From Leucogyrophana mollusca (Eukaryota > Basidiomycota > Agaricomycetes > Boletales), in contig MU266437.1 in assembly GCA_021014945.1 (NCBI GenBank), forward strand, positions 26,160 to 90,159: DNA of 64,000 nucleotides. Direction: 5' to 3'. The notes beneath the pieces are model-generated. The model did not search any database. It was not told where the DNA came from and saw only the letters and a list, made by a program, of their open reading frames with translations. Shown here piece after piece: positions 51,932 to 63,575 of the stretch (positions are counted from its first letter, which is position 1; each line of letters opens with the position of its first letter). The translations under genes were made by a program, and so were the position numbers.

Positions 51932-54234
51932 ATGGCTAGCGCGTCGAAATCCGGTTTACGGACCATCAAGCGCGACTGGTCGTCTGGCTCACAGTCCGTT
52001 GAAGAGCCCATTTCGTGGCCACCGACTCCCGCCGTTGCGCCAAAGAAAGTCCTGACGCCCAGGGAGCAACGCATGAAGGATATCCAGGATGCTCTCGCCG
52101 GAAAGACTGTGTTTGGCGAGAAGCAGGGAACGCAACCCATCAGCATCTCACAGATTAACGTGAACAGCAAACGACCATCTACCTCTGTTCCAGAGCCACC
52201 TCCGCCAGCGAAGAAAAGACAGCTACCATCCACATGGGATGACTCACTGTCCTCGTCCTCTAATTTCACTACGTCACGAGCGCCGCCCCCCTTGAAATCT
52301 AAAGGGACGACTGTCGTAGCCTCTTCCTCCGTCCAAACGAAGTCCACATTAGCTGGAGTTTTTCTCAGCCAGGAGCAGACCCAAATCCTTCGGCTTGTAG
52401 ACGAGGGACACAGCGTATTTTATACTGGGAGTGCCGGTGAGCGCAGTCCTAGAGGATACCGGGGTGTTGCATCTTGATATATTGTTTCTTAAGGGACGGG
52501 CAAGTCTGTTCTTCTACGAGAGATCATAAAGACTTTGAAGAAAAGGAATGCCAAGGCGCCTGATGCAGTGGCTGTCACCGCCTCGACAGGTAGACTCTCT
52601 TCTAACTGCCTTTTCAAAGCTTACCCTTCTCGCAGGTATCGCTGCGTGCAACATCGGTGGTGTAACCATCCATTCCTTCGCTGGTATCGGGATTGGTGAG
52701 GGCACTGCAGAAGAGCTCGTAGCCAAAGTGAGAAAAAACAAGAAAGCCAGCTCACGATGGGCCCGAACCAGGGTCCTCATAATCGACGAAGGTAATTACA
52801 CCCTTTGTGTGTGCCGCATATATGACATAAATGCGCCCACAGTGTCGATGGTAGACGGTGACCTGTTTGATAAGCTCGCTAGAATCGGTAGCATGCTCAG
52901 GAAATCCCTTGAGCCATTCGGCGGGATCCAGGTCCGTGACGACGGATGTAACGTTCTGTTGCACACAGCTAACACTCGCTGCCAGGTGATTGTGACTGGG
53001 GATTTCTTCCAGCTACCCCCTGTAATGAAAGGTGCTGGACAAGTCAAATTTGCCTTTGAAGCCCAACTATGGAGCCAGACTATCAAGCGAACATTCAACC
53101 TCACGAAAGTCTTCAGGCAAACCGATCAGCGTAAGCATTCTATCTCGGTGTATGCGCATATATCCTGACTTTTCTCCAAGAATTTGTCGACATGTTAAAC
53201 GAGATGCGATTTGGGAAATTGTCTCCCAGGTCGGTATCCACGTTCAAATCGCTTTCGCGGAACATCACCTATGAAGATGGCTTAGGTGCCACAGAACTGT
53301 AAACAGCTCCCCTTGTACCCGTCTCTCTCGCTAAGATCCTGTCCATTCCCCAGATTTCCGCGGCGAGAGGACGTCGAGCGTTCCAACAAGGGGCGGATGG
53401 CGCACCTCCAAACCGAGGAGAAAGACTACATCGCCACCGATGGGGGAACTATCACCGACCAGACCCAGCGCGAAAAGATGCTCGCGAACTTCATGGCGCC
53501 CAAGCGGCTTGTGCTGAGGGTCGGCGCACAGGTGATGCTAATCAAGAACATGGACGAGATGCTTGTCAACGGCAGCATGGGAAAAGTAGTGCGGTTTGTT
53601 GATCCGGCAGTCTATGGAACAGATTACGACGACCTGGACGGTACTGGAAAGGTCAAAGGCGAGAAGAAGAAGCCGGGTCCTGCGAAGGACCCTATGTTCA
53701 TGCCGGTTGTGGAGTTTTTAGTTCCTAATAGAGGGCGGAGAGAGGCGATCATTGTACCGGAGAGTTGGAAGGTGGAGCTGCCGAACGGTGAAGTCCAGGT
53801 GTCCAGGACGCAGGTGAGCTCACGCTGTGATAATGGACCTGGGGGGACGTACTCTCACGTTCATGCCAGCTACCACTGATTCTTGCGTGGGCGATGTCCA
53901 TCCACAAATCGCAAGGACAGACGCTCGAACGCGTCAAGGTTGACCTTGGCAGGGTGTTTGAGAAAGGTCAGTGTTCCAGCCTTCCGTGCAGATGTTCAAA
54001 CCCTGAGATTAGTTGCGTCTATCGTTGTCAGGTCAGGCGTACGTCGCCCTATCTCGTGCGACAACTTTAGAAGGGCTTCAGGTTCTTAACTTTGATCCGT
54101 ATAAAGTAGGTTTACAAACCCTTTAATTTTTGACGCAAGTAAGATTTACTGGCAATATTTTCATCCAACAGGTTCAAGCTCACCCCAAAGTCGTCGAGTG
54201 GAGTAAAACACTCGAGACGATCTCCATCGACTAG
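51932..54234 (+). CDS. PIF1: PIF1-family 5'-3' DNA helicase
   Basis: Helicase that unwinds G-quadruplexes and removes telomerase from DNA ends, and in yeast also maintains mitochondrial DNA. Ten exons sum to 600 codons plus stop. The N-terminal 110 or so residues are Ser/Pro-rich and probably disordered. Then come SQEQ (Q motif), Walker A GSAGTGKS (about 166-173, split by an intron), TASTGIAA, Walker [17 protein letters not shown], the PIF1 family part RREDVERSN, and the C-terminal motifs [14 protein letters not shown] and [13 protein letters not shown]. Full length with all motifs, and a host-like intron set, so it is not a Helitron-encoded helicase. No certain mitochondrial presequence. Divergent to TEL1. 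Confidence 0.94.
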
Positions 54235-54872
54235 AATTGACGCAACTCGCTGCCTGTCTTCATACCTGCACCAATGACACCCAGCAACGGCATGCGCACA
54301 TGCTCGCGGCTGCCATCCCAACAGGACCCTTATCGTACGCATGTATAGTTTGTACTCACATTCTAGTGGCAAAAGGTATCATTTGCTCCTCACAATAACC
54401 GTAGTGGCATGCATGCCATGAAGACCAACCACAAAGATCGCAACACGGCGGAATATCGCCAACGCCCCAAAAACGATGCTCATGCAAATCCAAGGTAAGG
54501 GACCGTCCGAACCATGCACAATACGTGTGCGATTCCCGGTTACACCTGTCTGTGCTCGGACGATAGCTATACTACGAAATACTATGATATTAACCACTAT
54601 GAAACCAGAACGAGGTTCAGCCGCCCATGGTGTTGGCAACCTGGAAGCCCGGTAAGAACAACCTTACAATACGGTGGTTGAACCGGTGATTATCACCCCA
54701 CCCCGGGCACATAGTGTAACTTGGACTGTTCGGTTGCTGTCTACTCGAGATCGCACTTGCACCATTGCAACCACATGGTGCCTCCCGACGTTCAACACAG
54801 GAATATATCCACGACTATTATACAAACAAGCCTATCATCAACGCCAATACATTGTCATCCCCCAGATGAATC
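54235..54872. other. Convergent 3' region of PIF1 and the F-box gene
   Basis: About 640 bases between two stops. Short frames (54379-54639 minus, 54674-54988 plus) show no recognisable domain. Confidence 0.45.
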
Positions 54873-56645
54873 TCACAAGCTCATTACGCTGTTTGTGTCC
54901 GAGAGCTCGTCGGTATCAGAGTCAGGCGATTCGCCAAAGGGTTCTTCCGATCCATCAGATTCCTCCTCTTCGTGACCATCCCATATGAAATCTTCGACAG
55001 CCTCCTTGAGCATATCGGCTTGTTCCTGGAATATGTTCACGCAACGTTGAATTGTTAGCTTCCGCAAGGGCGATCCCAGCGAAGAACGCGACTTTAAACA
55101 GACCACAAGGTCTTCCGCGTCCATGCGCTCGGGTGCGTCGGCGGATCTGGTGTATCGGAAGAGAGTCTGCTCGAGCGTGATTTCCCTCAAGCCAGGTAAG
55201 GGGACTGTAGTCCACTCCATCTCCCCAGACATTTTTGGTTGTTCATCCTCGCGTTGCCGGAGTAAATGTATTAGTCCCCCAACGCGGACATCACGCAGAA
55301 ACATCGAATTGAGAGCAGGCATTTGACGCGACATTTGTTCCCAGAACCAATCTGGCGCTTCCTCGATGCCATACAGGTGCATACTGCGCACGCCCGCAGT
55401 GGGGAGTTGGCCACACACTGTAACCGCTAGGCGCTGCGCTTGATCGATTGACATGTAAGCCCAGGAAAGGTTGAGCTCAAAATGTACATCCGAGTCTTCA
55501 AAACGCTCGGACGGTGATTCTCCAAAGGAATCAGTCGGCATCGAAACGCGATTCCGGACTGCCTTACACAGCTGGATGCATAAATTGGTCAAGGAAGCGC
55601 TGTGTAAGCGCAGCTCGCTCGGTATGCTGCTAGGCTCGAAGGCGGAGACAAAGGGGAAGATGGAGGAGAAATCCGGGCCATGTATGACACTTGTCGTGCA
55701 GGCCAGCTTGAGAATCACGGCGCGAGGGTAGGTCAGATGTGCTAGCAGTTGCGCACAGCGATCAGCCTCTCCCTTGAGAGATATGTGTCGAAGGCGCGAG
55801 AGGGCGACTGGTTTGTGGTAGGATACGGGGGGCATTGGGAGTAAAGGGATGATATCTGCGAGTGAAAGCGATTCCAAAGCCTGCATACGCGCAAGAGCCG
55901 CGAGGACTTGGGCAAGCGTTGGTGATCCGGAGGAAACGGTTCCACTGATATCGAGGTGGATGAGATTCCCGAGGATAGGGGAATCCCAAGCCAGTTCGCA
56001 TTTGTATAACACGAGTTTGCGAAGTCTGGGTGTCATCCCGCCAAGAAATGCTTCAGGGATCTTGTATGCTTCCAGCGTGAAAAATGTGTGTGAACGGGGT
56101 ATCTTAAGGGAAAGCGATTCCAGTAGAGGTGCTGGCTCCTTGATATCATTGAGAAGTCTTCTCAGTGAATCCTCTGTTGCTACCAGATGCAAGTCTTTCG
56201 CTCGTGCAGTATGCCTCAGTGCCACCTGCACCCCATCATAATTCAAGGAAGTGACAAAATCCGATCTGATGACCAAAGGCACTAATTTGGACCTAGTGAT
56301 CATGATTTCCGTCACGGCGGGATCCCCAAACACGAGATGGTTCCACAGCGCTGGGCATGCAAGGGCCACATCGCGCCAGTGTCTGCAGACGTGAGCGACC
56401 CGGATCCACATGTGGAAAGATGTCGGCTGGGAGTGATATGAGTTGACACATTCTACGAAGATGGCTGCCAGAAGTTCGGGAGGAAGTGACGATATAGGCG
56501 CCAGAGAGTTACGTCGCACACGAAGAGTATGTATAGCATCGAAATGAGCGATAATCTCCGCATCGATTTGGGTGCGGGTGTGTTCTAAGGCATACACCGG
56601 ATTCGCGGAAGGATGCATCGACCAGACTGAGGAACGAGACCTCAT
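54873..56645 (-). CDS. F-box protein, agaricomycete type
   Basis: A single-exon 590-residue protein. The N-terminal coiled-coil part is followed by the F-box (ISSLPPELLAAIFVECV, about 52-68) and the conserved RVAHVCRHWRDVALACPALW segment seen in large families of mushroom F-box proteins. The rest has irregular leucine-rich-like repeats, and the C terminus is very acidic. F-box proteins recruit substrates to SCF ubiquitin ligases; the substrate here is unknown. These families turn over quickly between species. It starts at an ATG. Confidence 0.88.
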   Translation of the reverse strand: MRSRSSVWSMHPSANPVYALEHTRTQIDAEIIAHFDAIHTLRVRRNSLAPISSLPPELLAAIFVECVNSYHSQPTSFHMWIRVAHVCRHWRDVALACPALWNHLVFGDPAVTEIMITRSKLVPLVIRSDFVTSLNYDGVQVALRHTARAKDLHLVATEDSLRRLLNDIKEPAPLLESLSLKIPRSHTFFTLEAYKIPEAFLGGMTPRLRKLVLYKCELAWDSPILGNLIHLDISGTVSSGSPTLAQVLAALARMQALESLSLADIIPLLPMPPVSYHKPVALSRLRHISLKGEADRCAQLLAHLTYPRAVILKLACTTSVIHGPDFSSIFPFVSAFEPSSIPSELRLHSASLTNLCIQLCKAVRNRVSMPTDSFGESPSERFEDSDVHFELNLSWAYMSIDQAQRLAVTVCGQLPTAGVRSMHLYGIEEAPDWFWEQMSRQMPALNSMFLRDVRVGGLIHLLRQREDEQPKMSGEMEWTTVPLPGLREITLEQTLFRYTRSADAPERMDAEDLVVCLKSRSSLGSPLRKLTIQRCVNIFQEQADMLKEAVEDFIWDGHEEEESDGSEEPFGESPDSDTDELSDTNSVMSL

Positions 56646-58343
56646 TAATGCCCATGATCAATGTCCGGTCATTCGAACGACGAACCTTTCTAGCTCCGAG
56701 TTGCGGTGAGTCTGAACTCTGCCCGTGGGCACGACGAGCTCCGAGTGACTGGCAGGACACTGAGACACGATCTCGCAGGATCGTTTGGAACCGAAAGCAG
56801 GGAGAAAGACTATTTCACTGGGTCTGCGTCTCTAAAGGTCGCTCTCAGGATCATACTGCACAGGAGCCGAAGCTTGTGGACGATTTCTCATGCATCTTTT
56901 TACGCTCGGCTAACAACGACTATGACATTGATCCTTTATTCCACATCGCCCATTATCTAGAAGGAATGATTGTCGTCTATAGGGTCTACCTATGCGAGAC
57001 TAACATCACCCGCCCCCTTCAATTATATCCCGAACCTAAGCAAGCGACACCCGCCAGTCACGATCCGCCACTGTCGAAGGACAGGTAGAAATCACCCGTG
57101 GGCCGGCTGGGTTCCGCATATGCCAAACAACGCTGGATTCGCGTCATCCTGTTCTGCAACGACAAGTTCGGAGGACCTCGATTTACCCATTACCAATTAG
57201 TAGCGGATCCTTCGCTCCTGCCAACGTTCGACGCTTCAGCGCTCTGCTTCACGCTCATCCAGTCTGTCAAAACTCTTGCCGTTATCTTCGGCTCCGACGG
57301 TGGTCATCACAAGGTCCAGGGGCCAGCGTATAATGACTGGGACACTCTCGAACACGCTCCAATCACAGATGGCAGCATAGTTGGCGGCCTGATACCCTAG
57401 ACCGCACATTTCGAATGGAGAGCTACGAGCCTCTTGAACCAGAAAAATGGATACTTACTCCTGTCCGTTAGTATCAAGACACACCAGCGAGCGGCTTCAC
57501 CGAAGCGACGGCGATGGCCACACTGGGCTTTTTACGCTCTGCGACACACCAGACTTGCAGACCCTCAGCGGGCTATGACTGGAAAAGCGAGTTTCGGCGT
57601 CACATCAGGACATAACCGAAATGTTTATCACATGCACATGCTTACCAATTGCAGGCACTATCCCGTTGATGCCTATGTCTGCCTGTGCCAAGAATTCTAG
57701 TGAACAATCTCAACCCGAACGAGGTATGGTCCACCAGGGTCCACCAGGAACGAAAATACGAACTTTTTGACGGGCTGCACGTAAAAGTACGCGCTGCACA
57801 CTGGACGGGAAGATTTTAGTAGGTGCCGACGGTGATCTCGGGCAGGGTAATGAGGTCCCCAGAGCGACATCGTCAGATCTCTTGCCTACTATCGATGTGA
57901 TGGGCATGTGTGTATAAAGTTCTCACCCAACTGGTCAGCGGTTGTACGTGAAAGCGGCAAAGATAGCATATCGGTTTGGTGCAGGCCTACTGAGAGATCA
58001 ACTGGCCTCGTTACCCGTCTTCCATGCTGTATTGTAATGAGATTCCGACAATGACGACAAGGATTGCGCTTACATTTGCGCCAGTCTCAGGCTCGCACAG
58101 CTTGGCTCGTTCCGAGGTGATGTGGTAAAACTCCGCACCGCAGGGCTCAGTAATACGGTTTTCGAAGTGCCCATCACGTCTGCGTGCGTCTAGGATGAAA
58201 AAGGGACCCCCAGATTGCCGTTAATAGAGACGCCAGACAAGTATTTACGGGGATCTTTTTGGGAGGATTCCGGTCTGCCTTCGCTCCTAGAACTCTCGAT
58301 TTTGGCCATCCCAACGAATTGCTGTTTATCCTTGTCGTCCAGC
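56646..58343. other. Intergenic, divergent promoter region
   Basis: About 1.7 kb between the F-box gene (-) and the transcription-factor gene (+). A GTG-started frame at 57098-57400 and an ATG frame at 56648-57088 are not recognisable and show no splice logic. Confidence 0.45.
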
Positions 58344-61300
58344 ATGACTACCGTCGCAGAAAGTAGCCAGAAAGCAGCCAGTGGCGAAGGAGGTAGCAGG
58401 AAGGCCGGTCTGTCGTGTTCAGAATGCCGAAGGTAAGTGGATTTGTCACCGTCGCAGCAACGTCCTCCGAGTAAACCACGGCTGAACTGAACGACAAAGA
58501 TCGAAGCTCAAATGTGACCGGTGAGCGGAGGTTCTTCACAACGTCGCCGAAACACCACTGACTCGGAAATATTCGTTGTAGAGTATTTCCGTGCCAGTCC
58601 TGTATCAGACGTGGGTGTGCTGCCATATGTCCTGATGGTAAGTGCTCGCAGGTGCTCGCCCATCTTATATACCCCAGCATGCCACTCATCATCTCCGCCG
58701 TACGCATGTTCGCGTATTCCTAGGCACTTTGGCGGCCACGAAAGGAAACAAGTACGTTTCATATCGGCTCCCTGTCTGCGTCCTCCGACTCGGAATCTAA
58801 CTTTGGCATGCCTATGACGCAGAGTTCTCATGGCACACGCCCAGCGACTCACCGAACAAGTCAAATCGATGGCAGATAGAATCAAGGAACTCGAACAAGC
58901 CCTCGAAGAATCACAGAAATCTGATCACGGTGGTAATGGGGCGCACCCCTTACTTCGCGGGCAGAAACTCCAGGATAACGACGTTTATAATGCACTACCC
59001 GACTTACAGACGTTGTTCGACCAGGAAGTCCATGAAGTATCGGAAGCAATCGGCTCTCTCTCAATTGGTCAAGATGGCCAGGCCAAGTATCACGGTGAAT
59101 CAGCGGGCTCAGAGGCAAAACCATCTCACATTAGTCTTCTACGACGCAACTGAAATTTGAAATTGCTCCCAGTATTTTCAGGAACTTCTTCCAGTACGGT
59201 GTCTGCCATCCTTCGTCGGGTCTGCTCAACTGAATAATCTTCCAGTTTAATGATCGTGAAAGACGCGTAGTAACGACTGATCCGAAGTATCTTGGTCTCC
59301 CGTTCGAGGTCATTGACCTTTGCAATGCTTTCCCCTTTGGACTCAAAGACTGCCCGTATGGAAAATATCAATTCCTCGCATTTATTCCTACTCACGAAAG
59401 AGCTCTTCGGCTCGCTGATCTCTACTACGAGAATTTTGCCTGGATGTATGCATTCAACCACATCTTCCATTTCCGAGTCGGGCCTCATGTTTGTAATGCC
59501 AGGTACGACCCTATCACACGCCCCGACTTCGTCAACACCATTATAAACCCGATATACGGCAACACCGGAATCGCGACCCTTGACAGTATTCACTCGCATC
59601 GCCTTTCCGTATTTTTCATCCTCCTCGCCTCCGGTGCTCTGTACGATAACACAACCTCCGCCGCGGTGATAGCAGAACAGTATCACGCGCTCTCACGAGC
59701 GGCTTTATCCCTGGATTCGATATTACAAGAGGCAACATGTGCAACTGTCCAGGCGTTGTTCATGAGCATACGTTATATTTACCAATCGGATCGTACGAAC
59801 AACGAAGGTAGATGGCTGTTGATGGGCGTGTGTGCAAGGGTCGCGCAGATTGTGAGTTACCAAACGATGTTCGAGAGCATACATGTGACTTATTTAAACA
59901 TTCCGCTTCAACAGATCGGGCTTCGTGGGTTTTATGCTCTTGTTTGGGCTTGGCTCGCATTCTGACCGGTATACATACCAGAACGAGACAGCGCTGGTTG
60001 GAATCTAGGCCACGAAGAAGTCCAGCGACGGCGCATTCTCTTTTGGGAAATATACACATTTGATGCCTGGACTGTGCGTGTTTATCTTTTGTCGTAGAGA
60101 ATTTACTGGAGCCCTTAGTACTTAGAGCGTCGTGAACGGCAGGCCACCCGCTCTAGCTGTTGACCACACAGATTGCCGCTTCCCCGAAGATCTCGACTGC
60201 GTAGTTAAGCCGTCTGGTGCCGTTGAAGTGGGATGTAAGCATCTTCATTTTTGCACTTCATTGGAGACCACTGAATTCGTGTAACAGGGCACCTATGGAA
60301 GTTTCGCTACTCTGCAAGCTGCTTGTCCATATCCGTCCAGCATGTCTTCAGTACACGGGTTCCGAGCTACCCAGTTGTCCTCGAGTTGGACAGGAAGATA
60401 CGGAAATTTATATTGCCCGCCCACCTTCAGTCCCCGATACAGGCATCCGAGGCTGGCAGAGCCTGGTCACCTGAAGCACCACGGGCCATGCAACAGTACT
60501 GCGCACTCTGTGAAAGGGAATGCAGTAAGTGTTTTCCTGTGACTTACTTTCTGCCAAAGAGGCTCACCTTGACTACAGACCTGCTTTATATTCATCGAAG
60601 CTACTTCGCGCAGGCTATCCGAGGGGCGTCTGATAACCCTCTTGCCCACAAATATGCACCATCAGTACTGGCAACGTATCGCAGTGCTAGTCGCCTCATA
60701 TCCAGTCTTCAGGGACTGTATGCTATCCATCCCATCCCGATGGGTCGGCAATGGTTCTTTTGGTCTGGTATATTCTCTGCCTGTGTGAGCCTTTTGCTAT
60801 CTGTCGTGGTGCCTGCCTTGACATATCCTGCAGATCGTGCTCGGTGCACTAGTTGTCGAGAGTCCGTGTTGTACACTGGCACGGAATGCTATACAGGAAC
60901 TGGATCAAGCTCTTGTGTTATACGACGAGGGTTCAAGGTACTGTCGCCCTCCAGCCACACTTGTATGTGTGATTTGTACGCGCACTGTGGATTTACTTTA
61001 TGCTTACGCTCTGTTCAGCCAATGCTGGAAAAACTCCGTCATCGCGCTTTCGCCGCATTTACGGCTGCAAAGACTGGCGTACCAAATCCGTCTGGTCACA
61101 GTGTCTCCAGGAACCCATCTGTGCCGGACGAACTTGAAGTCCTCGGCGGGCGGAAAAGTGTCATCACCAGCACCTCGCCTTCGACCTCGCCTTCGTCGAC
61201 ATCCTCTGGGAATGCCTCCAGCGAGGAGTTCACGAGACAGCTGGGTAGCACGCACCCGTCCCTGCTACAGTATTATCAGGCCCTCGGCAACCCCGGGCTC

Positions 61301-61624
61301 GTGCTCCCTGCGACGAAGGACTTCGAGATGGGCGGAATGGATCCAAATGCCTACTATGATTCAGCAGCAGGCATGCAAGACTCGTTTAATACACCATCAC
61401 CTTTCTTTGATCCGGCGCTTCAGGCCTCGATGACAGGGTACTTACAAGAGGCGTATGCGAATCAAAACGCTGGTGTGGCCCAACAACCCGCGGTGTACTA
61501 TCACCAACAACAGCCTCTGCAGCAGCAACCACAACATCAGGTGGCTTATGGAACCATAGAACCGCACAATCAAGAGGAAGTTTGGCGAGACTTCATTCAC
61601 CACCTTGGACTCGCCAGGCGTTAA
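58344..61624 (+). CDS. Zn2Cys6 fungal transcription factor
   Basis: Fifteen exons give 814 residues in frame. The N-terminal binuclear zinc cluster has six cysteines at 25, 28, 35, 41, 44 and 53 (C-x2-C-x6-C-x5-C-x2-C-x8-C). A coiled-coil dimerisation helix follows (RLTEQVKSMADRIKELEQAL). Then the middle homology (fungal-specific TF) domain: GESAGSEYFQELLP, ENFAWMYDPITRPDF, HSHRLSVFFILLASGALYD, IGLQRDSAGWNLGHEE, RRRILFWEIYTFDAWT and GRPPALAVDH. The C terminus is Gln-rich (a possible activation region). One intron (59115-59172) starts with GC. Exon 9 is only 10 nt (59915-59924). Its target genes are unknown. Confidence 0.93.
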
Positions 61625-61769
61625 ATAATTTGGGTGGAGGGTTATAGCCACTCGGCGGGTGTCATTTTTTGCGTATCTTGTTATCTTTGCATCTGTAAAT
61701 ATCTTCCGCCTGCGTATCTGCATTCGAGACTGTACCCCATATTTCGAGATTGTAGCTTCTTCCAGTTTA

Positions 61770-63452
61770 TTATGTCACATCCATCTTGATCAAATTCGCA
61801 TCGTCGATAGTCGCAGCCTCTCTCTGATCCGCTACCTCCATAGCATCGAGTAACGTTTCGAGGTTTGGCGAGACAACAAAGCGCTTGTTCACTTCCCCGA
61901 TGACATTCAACCGCTTATTTGCCATGTCGAGATACACAGCTTGTTGCAAGAAGGATGGTTGTGTTGCCCCAGATACCTGAGTATACAGAGGTGTTCAGTG
62001 GGACGCACAGCGGTTAGGAAAGAGCGTGTCACGGACGTCCATTACTATGCCGTTTGCAAGGCGCATTTTCACTGCCCCACTCTGATAAACCTCCAATTGA
62101 CCAATGATGCCGTCGACTTTGGCTTCTTCCAATTTCTGTGCGGCTCCACTATCCTGTACGACTGAGGTACGCGCAGAGTCCGTGGATGACCCAGGTGCTG
62201 GGGGCTTTACATCGGCGGCAAATGACACTTTACGTTGTTTTGCGGTGGATGAGCCTTGTTCTGGGGTATCGATGTCCATCGCTGGTCCATCGGGTTGTGG
62301 TGGGACTTTTGACAGGAAGGTCGGAAAGGGCTCAGGGAATTGGAAAAAGTAGAGGCGTTCTTGTCGGATATCTACGTCCTTGAGCAATGCATCAATTAAG
62401 CGGGACATGAAAGAGAGTGGCGACACTACGAACCTGGTCTGCGCTAACCTGCAGGGCAAAATCATCGATGAGGTCCTCTAGTTCCTCCTCCTCCTCGCTT
62501 TCGCTGAGGTCGAGAGCATTTGCCAGATCAACCTCTCCTGCGGCAGCCGCTTCTTCAATGTCGACAGCTTCCTCTTGAGCAGTGCCTACGCGGTATTAGC
62601 ACGGGTGAAATGCGTCCATTTGACCAGGCCTACCTTCGCCTCTCAGCTGTGCAGGATCTTCTTTTTCGATTTTCACTATCTTGTTCTTTTTCCTTTCCTT
62701 TTTCTCTTTGCGTAGACTTTCCGGAGCCATCCAGTCCATCTGCCTCACGTTTTCCATATCGATGATCTCCACGCCCTCATCAGGATCGGAGTATACTTCT
62801 TCATCATCTTCTATCTTCACTTCCTTCTGTTGTACACCACCAACGAGTAGATTTTCCCGCTGCTTCTCCTTCTTTAGGGAAGGGGCAGCTGAGTTTGAGA
62901 GTCCTGCACCGAGAGCAGACGCGCCGCTTGGACCCAGTGGGGTTATTGGCGTGAAGTTAGATCGAGGGGCACCGCCACGGAAGGCGGAGGAGCCGGCACG
63001 GGTGGGACCCATGGCAAATGGACCGCTTGCTGTCATCTCAACTGGTGGAGGGCGAGGGGCCGCACCCCTGCCTTCGCCCCCGCGGCCCCGTCCACGTCCA
63101 CGTCCACGCCCGCGGTCCGTCGTGCCAGATACAGAAGGTGTAGTGGGTTCCTAAAGTTCAGTTCTTGCGCGTCACTCAAAGATCGCTCGTGAATGTGCGA
63201 CATAGGACGCACTTGCTTGACTTCACTGTGGTGGGGTTAGCGAACCACTCGAATAACTGGATTTTGAACGCACTCCTTCTTCCTCCGGGGAGGTACAGTC
63301 GGAACAAATTTCAGCTTTTGTGTTCCTTGTCTGGTCACATCAGACTGCTTCTTCGCCAAACTCCCGATGGCCTTTGATGGACCTGGTGTCGCTGATGTAG
63401 AAGAGGAGGCCCCTGCCTTCCCCTGCGCAGTTGAAGAGTCTCCACCTGACAT
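61770..63452 (-). CDS. RPC53: RNA polymerase III subunit RPC4 (C53)
   Basis: Subunit of the RPC4-RPC5 (C53/C37) heterodimer of RNA polymerase III, which acts in initiation and termination of tRNA and 5S transcription. Exons 63452-63270 (end uncertain), 63150-62634, 62585-62449, 62378-62037 and 61976-61770 give 461 residues in frame. The N terminus has KLKFVPTVPPRRKKE, then Arg-Gly repeats encoded by a GTCCAC minisatellite. Acidic and lysine-rich tracts follow. The C-terminal RPC4 domain has LYFFQFPEPFP, IIGQLEVYQSGAVKMRLANG and VSGATQPSFLQQAVYLD. The end of exon 1 is the weakest boundary; GAG TGC before GTTCAA keeps the frame. Confidence 0.9.
63090..63107. repeat. (GTCCAC)3 repeat coding for Arg-Gly
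   Basis: Three exact hexamers in the RPC4 gene, encoding an RG-rich stretch on the minus strand. RG tracts often bind RNA; length may vary between strains. Confidence 0.8.
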
Positions 63453-63575
63453 CTGTTGATTTGAGATTATAACTTGGGTCTCCCAAACCTATATCGACTC
63501 TGTCATAGAGCTGTTAGAAGTGCTTTCAAGGTTTCACGGATGCAAAGCCCTTTCTCGATCGGATTCGGAAGATGC

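Noticed and set aside
51932..54234. Helitron-encoded PIF1 helicase
   Set aside because: There is no Rep domain or Helitron end, and the gene has ten host-like exons with the canonical PIF1 layout.
57098..57400. Frame of 100 codons between the F-box and transcription-factor genes
   Set aside because: It starts with GTG, has no known domain and no clear exon structure.
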